The notes under the pieces were generated by a model, which saw only the letters and a program-made list of their open reading frames with translations, was not told the DNA's origin and ran no database searches. Below are positions 8,121 through 17,012 of a stretch of DNA of 64,000 bases, piece by piece. The stretch covers positions 186,001-250,000 of the forward strand of contig CAVOZJ010000016.1 of NCBI GenBank assembly GCA_963700885.1. Reading direction: 5' to 3'. The translations under genes were made by a program, and so were the position numbers. How positions within the stretch are numbered: position 1 is the stretch's first letter; every line of letters begins with the position of its first letter. The DNA is from Anderseniella sp963700885 (GTDB taxonomy: Bacteria; Pseudomonadota; Alphaproteobacteria; Rhizobiales; Aestuariivirgaceae).

Positions 8121-9371
8121 ATGCAACTGGGATACATCAACCAGGTCGATGCAGCGACCAGACAGTTCCATCAAGCGCCGGTCTTCAATGACCAGCGGTT
8201 TTCTCATAGCTGGGTGATCGGCAAGACCGGAGTGGGGAAGTCAACCGCGCTGGTGCGCTGGGCCATCGACGACATTGTCGCTGGTGACGGGTTGGCGTTC
8301 TTCGATCCCCACGGCGATACGGCAGGAGAACTGTTGCGGCGGATGCCGCGCGAGCGGCTTGAGGACGTGGTCTATTTTAATCCGGCTGAGTTTGCCATCG
8401 GCTTCAACATCTTTGATACCATTCCCGAGGAGAGGAAGGCGTTTGTAGCCTCAAGTCTCGTCGATAGTCTCAAGTCGGTGTGGGGTTATTCCGATATGGC
8501 CACGCCGGTGCTGAGCCAGTTCCTCTACAATGGAGCGCGTGCCATGATGGATATGCCGGGCGGCACGCTGCTGGGGATGAAGTTCCTGCTCACCAGCAAG
8601 CGGTATCGAGACCGCGTCATTCGCCACATCAAGGATCCAACCATCGCCGATTTCTGGCGGGTGGATTTTGAAGAACACATGCCTGAGCGCGAACAGCGTC
8701 AGCAGACGCTGTCGACGCTCAACAAGATTGGGGCCCTGATCTCAGACCCTGCCATCCGCGCTTGTATCGGCCAGCCCAGATCCAAGCTCGATCTCACGGC
8801 CATCATGGCGGACCGCAAGATCCTCATCGTCTCATTGCCGCAAGGCGCGCTTGGCATTGAGAAGTCGGCGATGATCGGGTCACTGATTATGAGTCAACTT
8901 CATCTTGCAGCTCTTACTCGTAGTGTTAACCGCACACCGTTTCATATTTATGCGGACGAGTGCCATCACTTTGGCGCGGCGACCCTGGCCGAAATGTTAT
9001 CCGGCATTCGCAAGTTCGGCGTGTCACTCACTCTGGCGCATCAGTACATTGATCAGCTACCCGACAAGCTTCGCTCGGCCCTGATTGGTACGGCGGGCAC
9101 CATCGTATCGTTTCGCATCGGCGCCCTCGATGTGCCGTTCATCGAACCGGAGTTTCATCTGACCAACTCGGATTTCTCATTGCGTGAGCTGCAACCGTAC
9201 ACCGCCTATGCCCGTACCGGCTTCCAGACCTGGCGGTTGACCATGCCCGAGTGTGATGTCACCGAGCGCCCGGCCACGGCCCGCAAGATCAAGAACTATT
9301 GCCGAAGTCAGTACGGCTCAGACAGTGCCCTTGTGGAAAACCGCATCGCCAAATTCATTGCCAACACTTGA
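8121..9371 (+). CDS. VirD4/HerA-like coupling ATPase (first)
   Basis: 416 residues if started at ATG 8121 (MQLGYINQVDAATRQ); the frame is open further upstream, so the start is uncertain. Walker A GKTGVGKST (about 33-41), Walker B FHIYADECHHF (about 273-283), and the TraD/TraM-like end (LAHQYIDQLPDKLRSALIG, then FRIGALDVPFIEPEF). It is a hexameric DNA-pumping ATPase of the type IV coupling/HerA class without an N-terminal membrane anchor. The membrane protein encoded next may supply the anchor. Likely role: delivering element DNA to a helper conjugation channel. Confidence 0.8.
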   Translation: MQLGYINQVDAATRQFHQAPVFNDQRFSHSWVIGKTGVGKSTALVRWAIDDIVAGDGLAFFDPHGDTAGELLRRMPRERLEDVVYFNPAEFAIGFNIFDTIPEERKAFVASSLVDSLKSVWGYSDMATPVLSQFLYNGARAMMDMPGGTLLGMKFLLTSKRYRDRVIRHIKDPTIADFWRVDFEEHMPEREQRQQTLSTLNKIGALISDPAIRACIGQPRSKLDLTAIMADRKILIVSLPQGALGIEKSAMIGSLIMSQLHLAALTRSVNRTPFHIYADECHHFGAATLAEMLSGIRKFGVSLTLAHQYIDQLPDKLRSALIGTAGTIVSFRIGALDVPFIEPEFHLTNSDFSLRELQPYTAYARTGFQTWRLTMPECDVTERPATARKIKNYCRSQYGSDSALVENRIAKFIANT

Positions 9372-9434
9372 CGCAAGGCCAAGTCTGCTTTGGAATGCCG
9401 CAAGGGCAATATGGAACAAGGCTGGGAGAGCAAG

Positions 9435-9947
9435 ATGCAACTACTATACAATCGCGAGCAAGTGTCGGGCGCACGCGCGCCAAAGTTCAAACTGATGGCC
9501 AAGATCGAACTGGATGAGCAGGAAAAGGCGATCGTTGCTCATTATAGGCTCGACAAGACGCTTCTCATCCGCCAGTCCGATCCAGAGCTGCTCAAGCAGA
9601 CGGCCATGGTTGTTGCCGCTGCCTTTTTTGTTGGCTTGGCGGTATTCATTTCCTTGTTTGGCTGGACATTTGGAATCTTGCTGGCACTCGCTGCGGCAGC
9701 AGGCGGTGGATGGTATTACTGGGATAAGAACCGTGAGTACATCTATGTCAGGGACTTGCTGCAAGGTCGGCATTTTACATGTCATAGTGTGGTGGATTTG
9801 GCCAAAAAAGAGGCCTTTCTAAATGACCTTACGATTATCTTGCGCCAGGTCATGGAAAGCGCCCGGCATTGGAACGGCACCGAGTCACAACCCATAATCG
9901 TGCTGCCGCCAGATGAGGCCAAACGCCTGATTGTTAGGTTCGCCTGA
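9435..9947 (+). CDS. Small two-helix membrane protein between the ATPases
   Basis: 170 residues from ATG 9435, preceded by GGGAGAGCAAG. Cytoplasmic N-terminus, two adjacent hydrophobic segments (about 58-95; VVAAAFFVGLAVFISLFGWT then FGILLALAAAAGGGWYYW), and a soluble C-terminal domain of about 75 residues. No family recognised. Its stop overlaps the next start (TGATG). It may be a membrane tether or bridging subunit for the two ATPases. Confidence 0.75.
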   Translation: MQLLYNREQVSGARAPKFKLMAKIELDEQEKAIVAHYRLDKTLLIRQSDPELLKQTAMVVAAAFFVGLAVFISLFGWTFGILLALAAAAGGGWYYWDKNREYIYVRDLLQGRHFTCHSVVDLAKKEAFLNDLTIILRQVMESARHWNGTESQPIIVLPPDEAKRLIVRFA

Positions 9948-12085
9948 TGTTGCATCTTTCAGCCAGGCTGCATGCCTTCATCAACGAGCTGGGCCGACCA
10001 AGCCCGCAGCAGCAGGCGCGCAGGTTACATTCGGAAATCACCCACAAATTCAGGCGGCAACAGCTGCTCAAGAAAGATGACCGTGAACAACTGGCCATCG
10101 ATATCGCGCAGGAAGTGATTGACTCATTCGACGCCACGCCTGCGCTGCCGGATGTGGACACGCTCGCCGATTTGGTCTGGCGCATCTTCAATTTCGAAGA
10201 AATGTTCACACTGCCCAAGTTCGATTGGGACGAGCCGGCATCGACCACTGAGTACTGGGAACTGATCGAACACTTGCGAGAGCAGAAGCGCCAGGTCGAT
10301 AATTTTGATCACACTCGCCGCATGCTGGTGCGTACGTTGTGTGAAGCAGTGCATCCGATCATCACCAATGCGCCTGAACTGCCCAAAGCCAATCGGAGCG
10401 ATATTGCCATTCCCACCGATCTGGTTCGGGCCATTTCTGATCTCGACCAGGTGGTTGACGGCATCATCTCAGTACTGTTCGACCCCGAGGTCGAAAAGGC
10501 CGGCGTGTTCAAGGAACATCGGCGACGCATTGAATCCAATGGGGTCGCGGCTTCAGGTGGTAATCCGGCTGACCCGGATAGCTACAGGAAGCCAATTACC
10601 ATGCCGAGCAAGTCGCGCATTCAGGATCCCTACGAGCTGATCGCCGCCTATCTCGGCGGCACACCCATATCGGATCTGTTCGATGGCATGATCAAGATCT
10701 CCATTCCAGATCAGGTGCGGTTTGAGCACCATCACATCGTCGCCGGTTCCGGCCACGGCAAAACCCAGACACTACAATATCTCATCGCTGAAGATCTCAA
10801 GGCGGTCGAGAGGGGAGAGCGCTCCGTTGTTGTCATCGACAGCCAGGGCGACCTCATCGACAAGATCAAGCAGCTCGAAGTATTCGCACCTGGCCAGCCG
10901 TTACATGACCGTATTGTCATCATCGATCCCAAGGATGTCGAATGGCCGGTGTCGCTCAACTTGTTCGACGTCGGCATGGAGCGCATCAATCAATACTCGC
11001 AGCTTGATCGTGAACAACTGATCAACTCGATCCTGGAACTTTATGACTTCGTGCTCGGCAAGCTGCTGGCGGCAGAGATGACCCAAAAGCAAAGCGTGAT
11101 CTTTCGCTATGTCACCCGGCTGATGTTGCACATCCCCGATGCCACCATTCACACCTTGGTTGACCTGATGCAGCCGGGCAGCGAAAAGGTGTTTGCTGAA
11201 TACATCGCCAAGCTGGAGGGCAGTGCAAGGCGCTTCTTTGAAACGGAGTTTGCATCCAAGGAATTTGCCCAGACCAAGTCCCAGGTGCTCAGGCGCCTGT
11301 GGGGCATTCTGGAAAACCAGACCTTTGAGCGGATGTTCTCGCATCCTCGCTCCAAGCTCGACATGTTCACCGAGATGAATGCAGGCAAGGTCATCCTGAT
11401 CAACACCGCCAAGGATCTGCTGAAAGAAAGCGGCACCGAAATCTTCGGTCGCTTTTTCATTGCTCTGATCGCCCAGGCCGCCCAGGAACGCGCGACGCTG
11501 CCTGAGAGTGAGCGCATGCCGACTATGGTCTATATCGACGAGGCGGCGGATTATTTTGATCACAATATCGGTATCATTCTCAGTCAGGCGCGTAAATACA
11601 AGGTGGGCATGGTGCTGGCGCACCAATACCTCGGCCAGCTTGATCCCAAACTGCAAGAAGCCTTTTCTGCGAACACGTCGATCAAGTTTGCCGGCGGCGT
11701 GTCGGCCAAAGATGCGCGTTCACTCGCATCCATGATGCACACCACGCCAGAGTTCATTGAAGACCAGCCCAAGCTATCGTTTGCCGCGCACATGCGCGGT
11801 ATCAACCGGCAGGCCTTGCCGCTGAAATTCCCCGCAGGCCATCTTGAAGACTTACCGACCATGGACAGCGAAGACTGGCACGAGCTGCGCCAGCTCATGC
11901 GAGACAAATACGCCGTGCATATTTCCGAGTTGCAGGGGCAGGGAGTCAATGGTTCAGATGATCCAAACAGTGACAACGAGCCTGATGGGTCAAATGGATC
12001 AGGGGTCAATGACCCCGACACGAGTGTCGATGACACGAGTCTCGACCCCGATCGGCCGAACACCGATCCATCACCGACCTGGTAA
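9947..12085 (+). CDS. VirD4/HerA-like coupling ATPase (second, large)
   Basis: 712 residues. An N-terminal helical region (about 1-230) without family match, Walker A AGSGHGKTQT (about 265-274), VVVIDSQGDLIDKI strand, Walker B MVYIDEAADYF (about 525-533), motif LAHQYLGQLDPKLQEAF, and an acidic Asp/Ser/Asn/Pro tail (last 50 residues), as seen in coupling proteins that bind relaxosome or channel partners. Related to but clearly different from the first ATPase. Overlaps the upstream gene by 1 bp and is 3 bp from the next. Confidence 0.85.
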   Translation: MLHLSARLHAFINELGRPSPQQQARRLHSEITHKFRRQQLLKKDDREQLAIDIAQEVIDSFDATPALPDVDTLADLVWRIFNFEEMFTLPKFDWDEPASTTEYWELIEHLREQKRQVDNFDHTRRMLVRTLCEAVHPIITNAPELPKANRSDIAIPTDLVRAISDLDQVVDGIISVLFDPEVEKAGVFKEHRRRIESNGVAASGGNPADPDSYRKPITMPSKSRIQDPYELIAAYLGGTPISDLFDGMIKISIPDQVRFEHHHIVAGSGHGKTQTLQYLIAEDLKAVERGERSVVVIDSQGDLIDKIKQLEVFAPGQPLHDRIVIIDPKDVEWPVSLNLFDVGMERINQYSQLDREQLINSILELYDFVLGKLLAAEMTQKQSVIFRYVTRLMLHIPDATIHTLVDLMQPGSEKVFAEYIAKLEGSARRFFETEFASKEFAQTKSQVLRRLWGILENQTFERMFSHPRSKLDMFTEMNAGKVILINTAKDLLKESGTEIFGRFFIALIAQAAQERATLPESERMPTMVYIDEAADYFDHNIGIILSQARKYKVGMVLAHQYLGQLDPKLQEAFSANTSIKFAGGVSAKDARSLASMMHTTPEFIEDQPKLSFAAHMRGINRQALPLKFPAGHLEDLPTMDSEDWHELRQLMRDKYAVHISELQGQGVNGSDDPNSDNEPDGSNGSGVNDPDTSVDDTSLDPDRPNTDPSPTW

Positions 12086-12088
12086 GGC

Positions 12089-13081
12089 ATGTTATCATTG
12101 ACGGATATGCAAGACGGAAGTGGGCAAGACAAGTTAGGGCGACGCCCAAGAGATCGACGTCAGCCGAGTGGCAAGCGAGTAACACCGCAAGAACGGGATT
12201 TGCTCTGGTTCCAGAAATTGCGCGAGCACGGGCCATTATCGTCGACCTATTTGCATGCCTTCTCCAAGCACCTGCGTCGCAGTGAAAAACGCGCCCGCGA
12301 TCGTCTGACTGACCTCTTCCATGAAACCAACACCCCACATAACGGGGCCTATCTCGACCGGCCTTGGCAACAATTTCAAACCTATGATGCCCGCTATCAG
12401 AATCTCGTAGCCGACCTAACACCTGCGGGAGAGCAAGCCCTAAAAGATACCGGCCTCTGGAGCGGCCATGGCCACAGCCATGCTGGCCCCTGGATCCACA
12501 AGCACATGGTGGCCTGTATCACAGCCTCGATAGAGCTGGCAACATTAGCCGATCCAAACCTCACCTTCATTGCAGGCTCGACTATTTTGGAACGAGCGCA
12601 GACGTCACTTCGATACACTGTGCCGTTTGAGAATCCCAAGTCCGGCAAGACTGAAAAGGTTGACCTCATTCCGGACGCGCTGTTTGGATTGGAATACAAT
12701 AACGAAGGCAAGAAGACTTATCGCTTCTTCCTCGTGGAAGCTGATCGTGCCAGCGAACCATCACGCGCTGCCAAGTTCAATCGCAAGAGTCACTTTCGCA
12801 GCATCCTGCAGTACCGAGAATATGTGGGGCTCGGGCTCTACAAGGATCATCTGAATCTCACTGCCGGTATTTTGGTACTCAACGTCACCACCAGCGAACA
12901 GACCATGCGCAAGATGATTGAACTGACCAGTGAGGTTTCGCCGCGAGGCAATAGCTACATGCTGTTCCAGGTGGCGGGGGAGTTCGGGCGGTTCTTCAAG
13001 CCGCCTAAGCCGATGCTCGACCTTACAATCGATCAATGGCACCGTGCTGGATTGGAAGAAATGCACATTGCCACAGCATAA
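12089..13081 (+). CDS. Replication-relaxation family protein
   Basis: 330 residues. N-terminal winged-helix region (VTPQERDLLWFQKLREHGPL ... SEKRARDRLTDLF), then a domain ending in a conserved core (DLIPDALFGLEYNNEGKKTY, RFFLVEADRASEPSR, RKSHFRSILQYREYV). This fits the plasmid replication-relaxation family (Replic_Relax), whose enzymology is not settled. The VEADRASE core resembles a nuclease-like fold. Last gene of the operon; the best candidate here for a relaxosome or origin-binding protein. Start ATG 12089 lies 3 bp after the preceding stop; ATG 12107 is an alternative. Confidence 0.8.
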   Translation: MLSLTDMQDGSGQDKLGRRPRDRRQPSGKRVTPQERDLLWFQKLREHGPLSSTYLHAFSKHLRRSEKRARDRLTDLFHETNTPHNGAYLDRPWQQFQTYDARYQNLVADLTPAGEQALKDTGLWSGHGHSHAGPWIHKHMVACITASIELATLADPNLTFIAGSTILERAQTSLRYTVPFENPKSGKTEKVDLIPDALFGLEYNNEGKKTYRFFLVEADRASEPSRAAKFNRKSHFRSILQYREYVGLGLYKDHLNLTAGILVLNVTTSEQTMRKMIELTSEVSPRGNSYMLFQVAGEFGRFFKPPKPMLDLTIDQWHRAGLEEMHIATA

Positions 13082-13150
13082 GTCAGAAACATTCAGGAAA
13101 CATGTTGCCTGTGTATTTTGTGCCCCCATCTGCGGATTTGATTACGCTCA

Positions 13151-13321
13151 GAAGGCGGCGGCAAATCGGCCGCCATCGCCTACACTCTGATCGAAACCAC
13201 CAAGCTCAACGGTGTCGATCAGCAAGCCTGGCTGACCAACGTGCTCGGCCGTATCGCCGAGCACAAGATCACTCGGCTGGACGAACTCATGCCCTGGCGT
13301 TACGCTGCCACGGCACCGTAA
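13151..13321 (+). pseudogene. IS66 TnpC C-terminal remnant
   Basis: Frame SAAIAYTLIETTKLNGVDQQ ... AWLTNVLGRIAEHKITRLDE ... LMPWRYAATAP-stop is the C-terminus of an IS66 DDE transposase. Nothing upstream of it remains. The 3' flank (GGACGGTCACGCTTAA, about 13357-13372) may be the IS66 terminus. Confidence 0.75.
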
Positions 13322-13479
13322 CAGACAACGCCGACCTGCCGTAGGTCGGGCGCGTCGGACGGTCACGCTTAAACGAGCACGTGGGGCGGCACGAAAGCGG
13401 GACAGGTCCAGACTGCCTCTGGATCACCATGCCCTTGAGGCTCTTGTCGGAAATCACGCGTCGCGACTTCTGGCAGCGG

Positions 13480-13791
13480 TTACTTGATTTGTTCGGCGAC
13501 CGGCGGTTTCCAGTCTGCGAACTTGTCCAAGTCTGGCCCGTGGATGCGCATGATGGGACCAATCTCGTAATCGGCACGCTCGATCGGTAGCCAGTTGTCT
13601 TCGTCAATGTCGTCGGGTTTCTCCGCCGCGATTGCGATGGTGATCCCGCCGTCCTTATCCAACGCCATACCGCCATTGAGGCCGATGCTGTATTTCTTTC
13701 GGTCGTTGGGAATGAAGAGCCCGTTTTTGACGTCGTAGAGCGTGATTGACCAGAACGCCTTCGCTGGCGGCAGTTCAGGGGAACCGGCCAT
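13480..13791 (-). pseudogene. DUF1214 C-terminal fragment (DUF1254/DUF1214 family)
   Basis: Reads LPPAKAFWSITLYDVKNGLF, IPNDRKKYSIGLNGGM, DKDGGITIAIAAEKPD, ENWLPIERADYEIGP, WKPPVAEQIK-stop: the last 100 residues of a DUF1254/DUF1214 protein, close to the C-terminus encoded at 54170-54501. The N-terminal 350 residues are lost at the junction with an IS5 fragment at about 13795. Confidence 0.85.
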
Positions 13792-13798
13792 GAGCCAG

Positions 13799-14002
13799 AT
13801 GGGTTTTCCGACATTGCGAAGCGGTGTGGCGGGCTGGACGCCAAGAACGACACTCTGGTGAAGATTGACGCGGTTGTTCGGTGGGAAGACCTACGGCCGT
13901 CGCTGGGCTCCCCGGTGGGTGAGCGCAAGCCCTGGGACGCTGTGGTGATATTCAAGGCAATTGTTCTGTGCGCGCTTTACAACTTGTCGGACGATCAGGT
14001 GT
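13799..14002 (+). pseudogene. IS5-family transposase N-terminal remnant
   Basis: MGFSDIAKRCGGLDAKNDTL, KIDAVVRWEDLR, PWDAVVIFKAIVLCALYNLS, DDQV: the same N-terminus as the intact IS5 transposase at 58047-59093. Truncated at 14000 by a segment of the 34075-34336 miniature element. Confidence 0.85.
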
Positions 14003-14087
14003 GGTCAACCAGACCACGGCGGGAACCGTGCCTTGCCAGCAAACGCAGAAAACCGGTCAAACGATTCCATCTAAGTGAAACATGCTC
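14000..14087 (+). repeat. Half copy of a miniature inverted-repeat element
   Basis: Matches 34249-34336 almost base for base and ends in the same terminal repeat (GTGAAACATGCTC). Only the right end is present here, joined to the IS5 remnant. Confidence 0.85.
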
Positions 14088-14171
14088 ACATCTAACGGAC
14101 CATCTATCCGAACTCTCAAATCGGCCGCTATGTGCCATCAGGCGAGATCAAACGACTGGCGCAAGTGCAGG

Positions 14172-15179
14172 TCAGTGCTTAGGCGGGGAACCAAGCAGGA
14201 TGGAGATCGCCTTGGTGCCTTCTGCATTCTCAAGGATACCCTTCACAACTATCGTCAATGGAACGCTCAACAGCATTCCTACTGGACCGAGCAGCCAGCC
14301 CCAGAACACCAGGGAGAGCAAAATAATTAGAGGCGATATGCCAAGCTCGTTGCCAATGAAACGCGGTTCGATGACATTGGATACCCCCACGTTAATTGCC
14401 ATGTATCCAATTGCCGTTACGATGCCCATGGCAGGGCCAAGAGTAATCAGACCGAGCAGAACTCCGGGAATGGCTGCTACGACTGATCCAATGTTCGGCA
14501 CGTAGTTCAGAAAGAATGCCAGCAAGCCCATGAACAATGCGTTTTCAATCCCGAGCACCCAAAGCCACAGGCTAACGAGCAGGCCCGTCAGGATGCTCAT
14601 GATTGTCTTTAACGATACATAGCGCCTAACTGCCTGGACGTTTCGTGTCAGGTGGTTTGCGCCGGCATTCGTGTCGCCGGTAATAGCCTTTACTTTTCTG
14701 TCGAAGCTTCCTGCTTCAACGAGCATGAAGGATGTAATGATAAAGATCAGAAGAATCTGACCGAGGGTGCCAGTTAGTGCACGAGCAATCGTGCCTGCAT
14801 AGCTCATCGCAAATTGCGGATTAAGATACTCTGCAAAAATCGATGCAGGATCTTCTAGACCGTGCCCAGCCAGCCAAGCGATTAAAGTACCGAGTTCCTG
14901 GTTCAGACGCTCCTGATAGGTCGGTAGATTTTGAATGAATTGGTCGAGCGAAGCTCTCACTACAGTGATTGCAAGCACACACAGTACTGCCAGTACGGCG
15001 ATGATTAGCACGAGTGCGAGGGGACTTGGAAGGCCGGCTTGCTTCAACCTGAAAAAGGCCGGTGACAGAAGAATTGTCAGAAATACCGACAACAAGAATG
15101 GCACCACGAGCGAGGCGGCAACCTTCAATCCCGCAAAAACGATGACTAGACAGGCAACTATGATCAAAGGACGAAACAT
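14172..15179 (-). CDS. AI-2E family transporter (PerM/UPF0118 type)
   Basis: 335 residues with about eight membrane segments in the family pattern: two N-terminal helices (LIIVACLVIVFAGLKVAASL ...), a central soluble loop (about 85-140), and the conserved C-terminal core (FFLNYVPNIGSVVAAIPGVL, IEPRFIGNELGISPLIILLS, GPVGMLLSVPLTI). Length is normal. The family exports small molecules or ions (AI-2, Na+/H+ in some members); the substrate cannot be read from sequence. Single gene; an IS5 terminus lies less than 60 bp upstream of ATG 15179, so its native promoter is probably lost or replaced. Confidence 0.9.
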   Translation of the reverse strand: MFRPLIIVACLVIVFAGLKVAASLVVPFLLSVFLTILLSPAFFRLKQAGLPSPLALVLIIAVLAVLCVLAITVVRASLDQFIQNLPTYQERLNQELGTLIAWLAGHGLEDPASIFAEYLNPQFAMSYAGTIARALTGTLGQILLIFIITSFMLVEAGSFDRKVKAITGDTNAGANHLTRNVQAVRRYVSLKTIMSILTGLLVSLWLWVLGIENALFMGLLAFFLNYVPNIGSVVAAIPGVLLGLITLGPAMGIVTAIGYMAINVGVSNVIEPRFIGNELGISPLIILLSLVFWGWLLGPVGMLLSVPLTIVVKGILENAEGTKAISILLGSPPKH

Positions 15180-15230
15180 GACCAGACCAAGCTATCGCAA
15201 GGTACAGGTAGTAGCTAGGGTCAGGACTCA

Positions 15231-15302
15231 TTAATTGAGCCAGAAAATTACGGTTGCTGCGATTGTTACAGCTGCAAAGAATATGTCGGCGCACCAGTCA
15301 TA
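15231..15302 (-). pseudogene. IS5-family transposase C-terminal remnant
   Basis: Minus-strand frame RYDWCADIFFAAVTIAATVI-FWLN-stop is the C-terminus of an IS5 (IS427-like) transposase. The following GGGTCAGGACTCA segment on the complementary strand (about 15218-15230) looks like the IS end. Cut off at about 15302 by an IS110 remnant. Confidence 0.65.
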
Positions 15303-15420
15303 GCGTGGCTGCATGCTGGGGTGCAAGCCGCGCATGGTTGCCGCCGTTGCCTTGGCAAACAAAATGGCCCGTACCATCTGGGCCATGACGACGAGGGAAG
15401 AAAATTACCGCTTGGCGTGA
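15303..15420 (+). pseudogene. IS110-family transposase C-terminal remnant
   Basis: Plus frame KPRMVAAVALANKMARTIWA-MTTREENYRLA-stop matches the transposase_20 C-terminus of IS110 elements. Only about 38 codons remain; it abuts the oppositely oriented IS5 remnant. The rest of 15421-15652 shows no gene. Confidence 0.7.
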
Positions 15421-15652
15421 TCCGTGACCATCAACTGATGACACTGCGGTGAACGCCTGGGGCCTCCCTTCTCGAATCGGTGCCAGACAAGAAATCACAA
15501 CAGATTCCCGACCCGCAAGGCTAAATCCACTAAACGATACCGTTGATTCAAAAAGTCCTCGGACAGACACTTAGACGTGTTGATATCTGCATCTTGGCTG
15601 TCCATCCGTCCAGTATAATTCAATCAGGAGTTGTACATTGGGAGATATCCAC

Positions 15653-16435
15653 ATGACCTACATCGACTTTGCGACCGTCAAGGAGCAGGTGCCTATCGAG
15701 CAGGCAATTGAGCAGCTCGGACTTTCACTGAAAGAACGCAACGGGCAATGGCGCGGTCTATGCCCGATCTGTAAGTCAGGCGGCGAGCGAGCACTGGTGG
15801 TGACACCAGCCAAGCGTGCCTTCTATTGCTTTGGGGGACGTGTTGGCGGCGATGTCATTGCCTTTGTCGCGCACATCCGCGATTGCAGCATGAAGGACGC
15901 AGCCGAGTTCCTGGCAGAGAGGAACAGTACAAGTACTAGTACTGTTCCTAGGAAGAGTACCAGTTCCGGAACAGTTCCCGAGGAGAGGAGCAAGGAGGAC
16001 GTCAGAAGCCTTCGGCCTCTAACCTATCTGCAGCCCGGCCACGAAGCGGTGCTGGAGTTGGGGCTCGAGGAAGAAACCTGCGTTTCGTTTGGTGCAGGGT
16101 ATGCGGCGAAGGGGATTATGCGGGGCAGGCTTGCTATTCCAATCCACGACTGGAATGGCAACCTGGTGGCCTATTGCGGGCGCACCGTTACTCAAGACAG
16201 CCCAACCTTGATCTTTCCCAACGGGTTCAGACCGGAAGAGCACATCTTCAACGCCAATCGTATTGGGGAAGGGGAGTTAGTACTGATGCGGGATCCTCTG
16301 GACGTTCTGCTTGCCAATCAGAATGGTATCGACAATGCGGTGTGCTTCCTCACTGAGATAGTCACACCGCATCAACTGCAGATCCTGGCTGCCTTCATGG
16401 ATAGTTCAGGCATCGAAGCCATTGAACTTCACTAG
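15653..16435 (+). CDS. CHC2 zinc-finger primase-like protein
   Basis: 260 residues from ATG 15653, ribosome site GGGAGAT 7 bp ahead (TATAAT at 15614-15619 may be its -10 box). N-terminal DnaG-type zinc region: LCPICKSGGERALVVTP then AFYCFGGRVGGDVIAFVAHI. Three ligand Cys are present, but the fourth position (CFGC in DnaG) is Gly. A Ser/Thr-rich linker (about 90-120) leads to a Toprim-like part (GRLAIPIHDWNGNLVAYCGR, then EGELVLMRDPLDVLLANQNG). Probably initiates replication of the excised element; the altered zinc site makes primase activity uncertain. Confidence 0.8.
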   Translation: MTYIDFATVKEQVPIEQAIEQLGLSLKERNGQWRGLCPICKSGGERALVVTPAKRAFYCFGGRVGGDVIAFVAHIRDCSMKDAAEFLAERNSTSTSTVPRKSTSSGTVPEERSKEDVRSLRPLTYLQPGHEAVLELGLEEETCVSFGAGYAAKGIMRGRLAIPIHDWNGNLVAYCGRTVTQDSPTLIFPNGFRPEEHIFNANRIGEGELVLMRDPLDVLLANQNGIDNAVCFLTEIVTPHQLQILAAFMDSSGIEAIELH

Positions 16436-16457
16436 CCCTCTACGGAGGGCTTTTTCT
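16434..16457 (+). terminator. Rho-independent terminator after primase-like gene
   Basis: AGCCCTC TACG GAGGGCT followed by TTTTTC; overlaps the stop codon region. Strong stem and T run. Confidence 0.85.
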
Positions 16458-16564
16458 TTAAGTAGGAATGGATGTCGCAATGGTTTTGATGAACTGGTTT
16501 TACCAGCTCGTCCGATGGCGGGATTTGCCCAACTATGCTAGAATTCTAATATAATCCCGAACAT

Positions 16565-16930
16565 ATGCCATCAGCCACACTCGAACTATACAAAGCTACC
16601 TACGATCCTTTAATTGAATTGGGCAGAGGAGTTCCTGATACGCGCAGGACATTCGGCAAGAAGGAAGATGTCGACCAGGTGCGCCACCTTTTAGGCACGG
16701 CGTGGGGTTGGGCTGGCCTGCCTGAACAGGAGGCTTACTATCTCAACGTCGAGCCAAATCTCCCAGTTGGCGCTTACCAACTCCAAATCAAAGACGTGCC
16801 CGTTGACGCTTTCTGGTCGGTAAGCGTCTACAATCGCGACGATTATTTTGAGAAAAATGAAGTAGGTCTCTACAGCGTCAACAGCGTTACGGGCAAACCA
16901 AACACTGACGGCTCTTTTACCATACACTGT
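16565..16930 (+). pseudogene. DUF1214 internal fragment (DUF1254/DUF1214 family)
   Basis: TFGKKEDVDQVRHLLGTAWG, WAGLPEQEAYYLNVEPNLPV, VPVDAFWSVSVYNRDDYFEK, SVNSVTGKPNTDGSFTIH: closely parallel to the 44778-45830 protein but missing the signal peptide, the DUF1254 half and the last 45 residues. Cut at about 16930 by an IS3-type end. TATAAT at 16550-16555 is fortuitous or relict. Confidence 0.85.
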
Positions 16931-17012
16931 CCGGCGTCAGCGCCTATGTCACCAAAATTATGTTGTGATTTAAGGAGTGTTTTGATCTCGTCACGATCAG
17001 GAGGGATCGAAG

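Noticed and set aside
7917..13081. Full conjugation system
   Set aside because: Only coupling-type ATPases and a replication-relaxation protein are present; no VirB4, VirB6, VirB8-10 or pilin-like genes appear anywhere in the window.
15298..15570. A 90-codon minus-strand protein upstream of the AI-2E gene
   Set aside because: Antisense to the IS110 remnant and continuous with the IS5 remnant in another frame; a known kind of spurious frame opposite IS110 ends.
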